Assembly: GCA_034509925.1 (NCBI GenBank)
Contig: CM067538.1
Location: forward strand, 1,837,501-1,901,500
DNA: 64,000 nt
Direction of reading: 5' to 3'
Source of the DNA: Hirudinaria manillensis
Lineage: Eukaryota > Annelida > Clitellata > Hirudinida > Hirudinidae
Positions 56,801 to 64,000 of this stretch are shown here, piece after piece. The position numbers were made by a program, and so were the translations under genes. The notes beneath the pieces were generated by a model that had not been told where the DNA came from, did no database searches, and was given only the letters and a program-made list of their open reading frames with translations. Within the stretch, counting starts at the first letter, position 1, and each line of letters begins with the position of its first letter.

Positions 56801-59800
56801 TTGGAGGATGTGGACACATTTATACATTTATATGTATTTATATATTTATTTGTATTTATACATTTATATGTATCCTCTCAAGGACACATTCATGTGTTTC
56901 CTTTCAAGGATACATTTATATAGCACTTCTTTTCAAGGATGTGGGAGGTTTCAAACACATGTTGCAGATGTGGCCATCAGGCAGATGCTTAGCCATTTGG
57001 CCAAGCTGCACGGCCTGTTAATGTCAATAAATTTCACAAAGCATCAATCTCTGTATCAAGTATACAGTAGCAATGCATTGTATAGTATTGTATAGTATTG
57101 CATTGTATAGTATTGTGAAGTATTGCATTGTATAGTATTGAGTTATTGGTAGACCTCCAGTAGAGGTGCCTATCATTTGTGGCATCAATTCATTGATTTA
57201 TTTATTTACACTTCTTGATCATACTTTACTATTACGTAATTTCAATAAATTATGCAAGGCATTGATCTCTCTATCGTATTGAATCATATTGCATTTGTTT
57301 TTACTGTGCTAATCAATTTATTTACATTTATTAATAATTACATTTTTTTATCTTTTATTGTCCACTCAGCTTTCTGTCGTTCACTCTCCAGGTTGGATGT
57401 CGAAGCAGAACTGAAGAAGGTCGATGAGGAGGAGGTCGGAACGAAGGAGGAAACGAGGAAGAAACCATCGACCTTGGAGGAGGTTGACACCATGGGGAAG
57501 CTGGAGGAATTCATAGCAGATGCTGGTGGGTGGTGCAGTGGGTATGATAGTGATAGCAACAATGATGATGATGATGATGATTTTAGTGATGGTAAACACA
57601 TAAACATAAGTTTAAACTTAACTGAAATATCTAGTAGAACAGAAAACAAAAGTTTATGGCATTTCTTAATTCATTTCTTAATATAAAGTTAATTATTCTT
57701 AAATTAGACTTAATTAGAATTAATTATTCATACGTCATGGTTATTTAATTTAATGTTACCACGAATGTTTTGGCCATGTGTGTTAGAATAGTTCAAAATA
57801 AGCAACATCAATTGATTACCATTAAAATGCATAAATTAAAATATCCAACGAGTTCATTGGTCCGATTGGTTAACGAATAAATTATGATTATTCATCGTCT
57901 TGCAACAGCTCTCTCGGATCAACTCAAGTCCGTGAAGGCAGAGAGGGAGAAGAACAAGGGCAACGAGGTTTGAGGAAATTTGAATATTTAAATTAATCAT
58001 AATTTGCATAATTATTATGTTTCCCAATTAATGTTGTACAGTTGTCCAGCCCCTTGTATCTTTTGTTGCTATTATCATTTTCATTATTAATATAATATAA
58101 TATAATATATAATATAATATAATATAATACATATAATATACAATATATAGCACAATAATAATATAGTACTACATGATATAACTGTTTGTTTGTGTAATTA
58201 TACATGTATCATATATCGTGTAATATTTTATATAATTTTGTTTAATATTTTATATAATATCGAACAAAATAATTTTGTTTTCACTGAAATAATTCTCTTG
58301 ATATCATCAACAAAGGCCTTCAAAGCTGGAGATTTTGGAGAAGCTCTGCTTTATTACAGCAGAAGCATTTCAGTCGTTGGAAATGTTCCAGCCTACAACA
58401 ACAGGGCACAAATATGTCAGTAATGTTAATTTTAAATTGCTCGGATAATTTTAAGTTTTAATTGCTAATTATTATTATTATTATTGTTATTATTATTATT
58501 ATTGTTGTTGTTATACTTTTCCTTCTTCTTCTCGGTCTCATAGCCGGTGATGAATGAATGCTGAGCACTACCAGTGCTCTCAGCGATTCATCCAAGTACT
58601 TGTTATTATTATTATTATTATTATGATTATTATTGTTATTATTATTATTATTATTATTGTTATTATTATTATTAAGTAAAGTTAAGAAGTCCCGTTATAT
58701 CTTATAAATAGATTTGAACTTGAAGAAATGGAGCCAAGCACTTGATGACTGCAACTCTGTCATAAAACTAGAACCAACCAATGTCAAGGGTGAGGACGGA
58801 GTATCATGATGATGATGATATGATACATGATGATGATACATGATGATGATGATGATGATACATGATGATGATCATGCAATGGCTACCATCATTTGTGATG
58901 TTTCATTTGTATTTTAAGCCTTAGATATCTCATTAGAAGTGTACCTGTTATCGGTGTATCAGAAATACCATGTCATTTGTTTACCTTAATTTCTTTATTT
59001 ACTGAACATCCTATTGCATAATCAAGTTGACCTCGATGGAAATGTTTATTTTGTGTTGCATTTGGACGGATGGATGGACAGATGGATGTGGCTGGGTACT
59101 GACTAATTCCTCTGATGTGTCAGAAAAGCAAAAACTTATAAACCCAATTCTTTGTTCAGCTCACCTGAGGAGGGCCGTGGCCTACAAGGGTCTCACCAGA
59201 TACCTGCCCTCTCGAGCTGACCTTGAGTTTGTATTGGAGAAGGAACCGACCAACAAGCAGGCCAAGGTTTGTCTTGTTTGTTTGTTTATTTATTCGTTCA
59301 TTTACTTATTCTATCATTCTTGGGTTGGGACAACTTATTGATGATTGATTGAGTGATTGATTCCTCTTGCATCTGAGCATCTCCAACTCAGAGTAGCCAC
59401 CATCATTACTATCATCATCATCATCATCATCATCATGATTGCCCTTATCATGATCATGATCATGATCTCAAAATAATTCTTTGCAGTCTGTCCTCAAAGA
59501 GGTGGAGAAGCTTCTTGCTGATCAAAAGATTTTTGGAAGGAGAATGACAATTGAAGAAGTGGAAGGAGATGATGATGATGATGATGGTGGTGACGACGAC
59601 GAAGAGGATGATGGAAAGGAGGATGATGATGACGTCGATGGCAGGAACGATGCTAATAATGGAGAAAAATACTCCAACGATAAGAATATCAGCAAGAATG
59701 ATTTCATAGGCGATGACGGATCGTCTCTTGACAGGGAAGACGTCGAGCAAATTGTAGACGACCTACGGGGTTCGGGAGAAACCGGTAGTGGCGATGCAAA

Positions 59801-62800
59801 CTCCAGTAAGGCGTTTAGGGAGAAACGGGCCGTGTCGGATACTTTTGACAAGACTTTGGATCCTTGTCGTACGTTGTCATCTGAGAAGGCATCATCATCA
59901 TCTTCCGAGAAGGTCTTGTCATCTGGCGAGGAATCATTACCACCACCACCATTGGCAACGGCAGCGTCCCCATCTCCACAAATGGCAGCAGCAGTTGCCA
60001 TGAGGGGCAGGGCAGAGGAGTTGTTCAGGGTCGGACAGTACGGGGAGGTGGCAGAAATTTGTGGAGAGGCTCTGAAGCTTGTTGGAGGTTGGCCATTAGG
60101 TTCAAATTGATAAATTGCCATAATCATCATCATCATCATCGTAAATTCTTCCGAGCAGACGACCCGAGGTCTCCAGAAGAACTGGAGTTGTTCGAGTGCC
60201 TGTCCCTCTGCAGGGCAGACGCTCACCTGAAGTCCGGGAAACTGTCGGCCTGCATCGCTGACTGCGAAGGCGTTCTCAGGTTCAGACCGACGTCAGTCGA
60301 GGCTCGACTCAGGATGGCAGTGGCCTTCGAGGAGAAGGAAAAGTTGGCGAGAATTTGTTTCGTTTGTTTGTTTTGGTTGTTTGTTTTGTTTTGTATGTTT
60401 TGTCTTGTATGTTTTTAAGACCTTATTGTGTTGTATTTGACATCGTCTTGTCTTCATCGTTGCCATCATCAACAAGAAAAATGCTTGTTTTGTATTTGTT
60501 TGTTCTTTTTTTTCCCTCTTGCCTCGATTGCTATGTTTTGTAGATGTTGTTTTGTGATACTTGTTGATGATTTGGCCATATCATATGGTGATATCATAGT
60601 TGATAATCATAATCAGCTCCAATATCAACTCTGATATTATATGAATGAATTCAAACAATTTAAGTTTTCTGTGCAAAATGTTTGATTTATTATTAAAAAA
60701 ATTACTAACATGTGTTGGGATTTAATTAAAAATATTTTTTTTATTGTTTCCTGACTGATGTTTAATAATATCTAATAATAATAATAATATTGCTTTGCGT
60801 AACCTATAAATAAAGTTTCTTCTATATTTAGCTACAAGGAGGCCTACGTTTGCTACAGAAGCATTCCTGATAATGATGCCAAGAGTTTAGTTGCCAGGAG
60901 AGGAAGCGATAGGTATTTTTGTTTTCATCAGATGTGATGTTGATAATGATCCTGAATGTGATGATGATGACATTAATATTAATGACAGTGGAGGTTAATG
61001 ATGGTTAATAAAGGTTGACATGCTATTAGATTTATTTATGAATTTATTTGTGAAATTATAAATATATTTATTAAGATTGGTTAACATGCAATGTTTACAA
61101 TGAATTGCAAGTTTTTGTTGTGAGCGACAATTGATCCATCGCTTCATTTGTTGAAAGGTGTGCGTCTGCTCTGAAAACCCTCCATGGCTCCGATTGGAGG
61201 AGCAAGCTGCCACAACCATCATCCTGCCAACCAATGGGATCACCTGCTTCGACTACATTCAATGAGACTGCTTTAGCGTCGACATCATCCATATCGACTC
61301 CGCAGCCAGCACTCACAACAACAGCATCGTCGTCGTCATCATCACCATTACAACCTCCAACAACAACTTGTCCACAGCACTCACTTGAAACCAAAGAAGA
61401 GATGCAGAAGGAGTCTTTGACTCAATCATCATCAACACCAGCATCAGCAGCAACATCTATTGAGCCATCATCTCAGACCTCATCATCCCCAACATCTGTT
61501 GATCCATCATCATCATCATCATCACCATCATCGTCGTCGTCATCATCAGCAGCAGAAGAAGCACTTAACAAGGGGAATGAAATGAATGTTGATGACCTTT
61601 ATGAACAGTTTAAGGCCACAGGAAATAACCTCTTTGCTAAGGTTAGAACCTCACGTGATTATGATGATGATAATGGTGGTGGTGATAGTGATGATGATGA
61701 TGAGATGAAGGTGATTGTTATGTGTTGCTGATGATGATGATGACGATGATGGTTGCGATCATGATGATGGTGATGATTATGATGAGATGAAGATGATGGT
61801 TATGATTATGATGGTCCTTATGCGATAACAAGATTTATTTTCAAATTGCCTTCAATTCAGGGTGAATTCAAGGAGGCCATTCAGTGCTTCACGAAGTGCA
61901 TCGAACTGAAAGGAGATCAAGTTGTGCCCTACACCAACAGGGCGCTTTGCTACTTAAAACTGAATCAGGTCAGTTGTACGGCTGTTGTTGTTATTGTTGC
62001 TGAGGCTGCTGCTGCTGTTGTTGTTGCTGTAGTTGTTGTTGTTGTTGTTGTAACATTAGCTCATTAGCATGGAATCTCCAATCTTGATTGCAATCTCCAG
62101 TATTGATTGTTATAATTGAATATCAACCCGCTAAAAGAAATCAATCACCAGATTAGTAACAAGTCAGTTTAATATTTGGTCGGATTGAAGATTGAACTCA
62201 AAGACTTCAGAATAATATTGCATCAACTTAGTCATTTTAAAGTTTGCGATAGATTATAGTCATGAAGTTGTCATCATAAGCATCATTATCAGCATCATCA
62301 CCACCACTATCATGTCATACTCGATGATGATGATGATGATATCTTTTCCAGCACGACTTGGTCCTGGAAGACTGCAATCAGGCTTTGATTATTGATTTTC
62401 ACTGCACAAAAGCCCTTTATAGGAGGGCTCTAGCATTCAAGGTGGGTGATTCAATCTCAATTAACATAATTTATGACTGTTCGGACCGAGATCGACCAAT
62501 CACAGAACCGGGAACCGTTTCTTAATGGCAATTAATTAATTAATTTGTGTTGTATTTAATAATTGAGGTGATTAATTATTTATCATTTTATTATTATCAT
62601 GATTATTATTATTATTTTAACTTCTGTCAGATGATGTCAGAATTTGACAAGAGCCTCATCGACTTGGAGACGCTGCTAAAAATAGATCCTGGGAATTCTG
62701 CTGCCAAGAAGGAAATCAACAACATCAACAACACTCTGAAGCAAATTGTGAGTGTTGCTATTGTATCATTTTAATTTATTATTATTATATATTATTTTAA

Positions 62801-62809
62801 TTATTATTA

Positions 62810-62850
<41 letters not shown>

Positions 62851-64000
62851 GAATCTGCTGTGAGCTCGACAATTTAAATGTAGTATCTGGTATATCTTAC
62901 AATTAATATCGGTAATTATGAAGATTGTCAATGACATGATAATGATGGTTATGATGATGGTAGTGGTGGTGGTAGTGGTGACGATGGTGATGATGATGAC
63001 GACGACGATGATGATGATGAACAGAAAGAAAAAAAGTTCTTGGAAGCCTGTCTCAGGAAAGAGAAGAAGACGAGGCAGAGGATCAACATTGCAGACGTTG
63101 AAGTTGACTCTCAGTCGTCTGCTCCAAAGTGCCTTAAGGAGGGCAAGCTGACATAGCTGACATTTTATGCATTTAAATTATAATTCAATTAAATTAAACC
63201 TTAAAAGCACCTTACATCTCCCTAAATAGTTAAGTTATTATAATAATTTAAGTAATATAACTTAATTATTTAATATTTTATTTATATTACATTATTTTGT
63301 TATTAAAATAACTGTGTTTAATTCAATGTGATTAAAATTAAGTCAAATATCTTCTATATTTTCCTGCATAATCATCATATAATACCATGTAATTACATTA
63401 TTACAATACCATGTAATTACATTATTACAATACCATGTAATTACATTATTACAATACCATGTAATTACATTATTACAATACCATGTAATTACATTATTAC
63501 AATACCACATAATTACATTATTACAATACCATGTAATTACATTATTACAATACCATGTAATTACATTATTATAATACCATGTAATTACATTATTACAATA
63601 ACATGTAATTACATTATTACAATACCATGTAATTACATTATTACAATAACATGTAATTACATTATTACAATAACATGTAATTACATTATTACAATACCAT
63701 GTGATTACATTATTACAATACCATGTAATTACATTATTACAATACCATGTAATTACATTATTACAATACCACGTAATTACATTATTACAATACCATGTAA
63801 TTACATTATTACAATACCATGTAATTACATTATTACAATACCATGTGATTACACATTTTCCAGAGAAGACAACTCCAGCAAGGAACGCCAAAAAGTCCTC
63901 CATGCCTACCATAGCAACCGTAACCAAGACGACGACCACCAAATCTGTCAAGCCCGTCCCTGGCCTGACGACGAAAGTGACGTCTCCTTATGCGTTCATG
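53875..64000 (+). CDS. SPAG1: SPAG1, axonemal dynein assembly factor, at least 18 exons, 3' end outside the window
   Basis: Cytoplasmic co-chaperone that helps assemble axonemal dynein arms. Exons: 53875-53993, 54343-54417, 55025-55109, 55964-56077, 56484-56557, 57392-57525, 57909-57967, 58316-58415, 58712-58789, 59160-59266, 59487-60087, 60159-60342, 60832-60912, 61158-61641, 61861-61968, 62352-62441, 62631-62747, then from 63024. Phases agree throughout. The N-terminus IPLNHLDYEYIRKC and the PRGYEEWDK segment are SPAG1 hallmarks. Three TPR blocks follow: about residues 205-315 (KGNEAFKAGDFGEA, YNNRAQIYLNLKKW), 485-605, and 745-870 (YTNRALCYLKLNQ). The final stretch from about 63856, read in the frame beginning KTTPARNAKK, reaches SPYAFM, the start of the RPAP3_C domain. 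Linkers carry Asp/Glu, Ser and Thr/Pro-rich low-complexity inserts. The splice from exon 18 to the last exon is unresolved. Confidence 0.93.
55619..55756. repeat. CAT/CAC-rich microsatellite in SPAG1 intron 3
   Basis: Mixed CAT, CAC and TTC units between exons 3 and 4. Confidence 0.85.
58465..58675. repeat. two ATT trinucleotide tracts in SPAG1 intron 8
   Basis: ATT-rich tracts at about 58467-58512 and 58602-58675 separated by unique sequence. Confidence 0.85.
62808..62850. repeat. (ATT)n tract in SPAG1 intron 17
   Basis: Near-pure ATT units; intronic. Confidence 0.9.
63024..63155 (+). other. SPAG1 exon 18, or alternative terminal exon
   Basis: After the AG at 63022-63023 a phase-0 frame reads KEKKFLEACLRKEKKTRQR, INIADVEVDSQS and ends at TAG (63153-63155). 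The Lys-rich, Ile-x-Ile-x-x-Val pattern fits the segment following the third TPR block in SPAG1. A normal internal donor with the right phase is not obvious. Candidates are GTTGAAG at about 63098 or GTTGACT at 63104, both phase 0, needing the AG at about 63866-63867. If unspliced, a shorter SPAG1 lacking RPAP3_C would result. Confidence 0.5.
63382..63853. repeat. 24-bp minisatellite, about 19.7 units, in the last SPAG1 intron of the window
   Basis: The unit ACCATGTAATTACATTATTACAAT is shown here in two parts, ACCATGTAATTA and CATTATTACAAT, and is repeated with rare substitutions (CACATAAT, AACATGTA, CATGTGAT). Each unit holds the perfect palindrome ATGTAATTACAT. Since 24 is divisible by 3, the minus strand keeps an 8-residue repeat open; it is not a gene. 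Confidence 0.97.

Noticed and set aside
63343..63951. 202-codon minus-strand frame with an 8-residue repeat; also considered as a CRISPR-like array
   Set aside because: It is a tandem minisatellite without spacers, in an intron of a eukaryotic gene.

Overview
This window is nuclear DNA from a bilaterian, probably aquatic, invertebrate. Genes have short GT-AG introns, there are retrogenes and many eukaryotic transposon classes, and long simple repeats are common. A SPAG1 gene for assembling axonemal dynein implies motile cilia. A PHYHIP-type protein, a basic protein with long Asn runs and repeat-rich introns would fit a lophotrochozoan such as an annelid or leech, but that is inference; no rRNA or mitochondrial marker is present to settle it.

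Layout. Positions 1-11,200 hold no conserved host gene. They contain a series of micro- and minisatellites: (AAT)n, (GAY)n, GGAC/GGAT, a 465-bp GAGT array, ATGTT, CCAT/CCGT and an 8-bp unit repeated about 88 times. A nested pair of R2-like retrotransposon remnants lies at 5.3-7.7 kb. Then come a five-exon securin gene (11,230-13,508, +) and a PHYHIP C-terminal-domain protein (14,847-15,497, +).

From 15.8 to 27.1 kb is a small duplicated gene neighbourhood on the minus strand. It has two complete six-exon class I methyltransferase genes (A and B), two orphan copies of only their last two exons (C and D), one intact intronless Nudix gene (DIPP-like), a 5'-truncated Nudix copy, and two copies of a 310-bp potentially structured element of unknown nature. 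At 29.08-30.45 kb is a Merlin-type DNA transposon with long inverted repeats, a perfect 9-bp target duplication and a decayed transposase.

From 30.9 to 39.0 kb are two intact intronless p97/VCP ATPase genes that differ at four residues. They lie in direct repeats that include about 120 bp of upstream sequence. The spacer holds two inverted remnants of a further VCP 3' end, a Gypsy-type integrase fragment with its 3' LTR, and a LINE fragment. After 2.5 kb without genes come an unrecognised Ser-rich protein gene (-), a head-to-head SURF4 gene (+, ER cargo receptor, six exons), a very basic Ser/Arg/Lys/Asn-rich protein gene (-), and SPAG1 (+, at least 18 exons), which runs off the right edge at the start of its RPAP3_C domain.

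The genes do not form one pathway; each appears to be an independent eukaryotic locus. No convincing new system was found. The best candidates for a second look are the methyltransferase exon cassettes, the twinned VCP retrogenes with their inverted remnants, the 310-bp element and the retroelements with unusually long target duplications.
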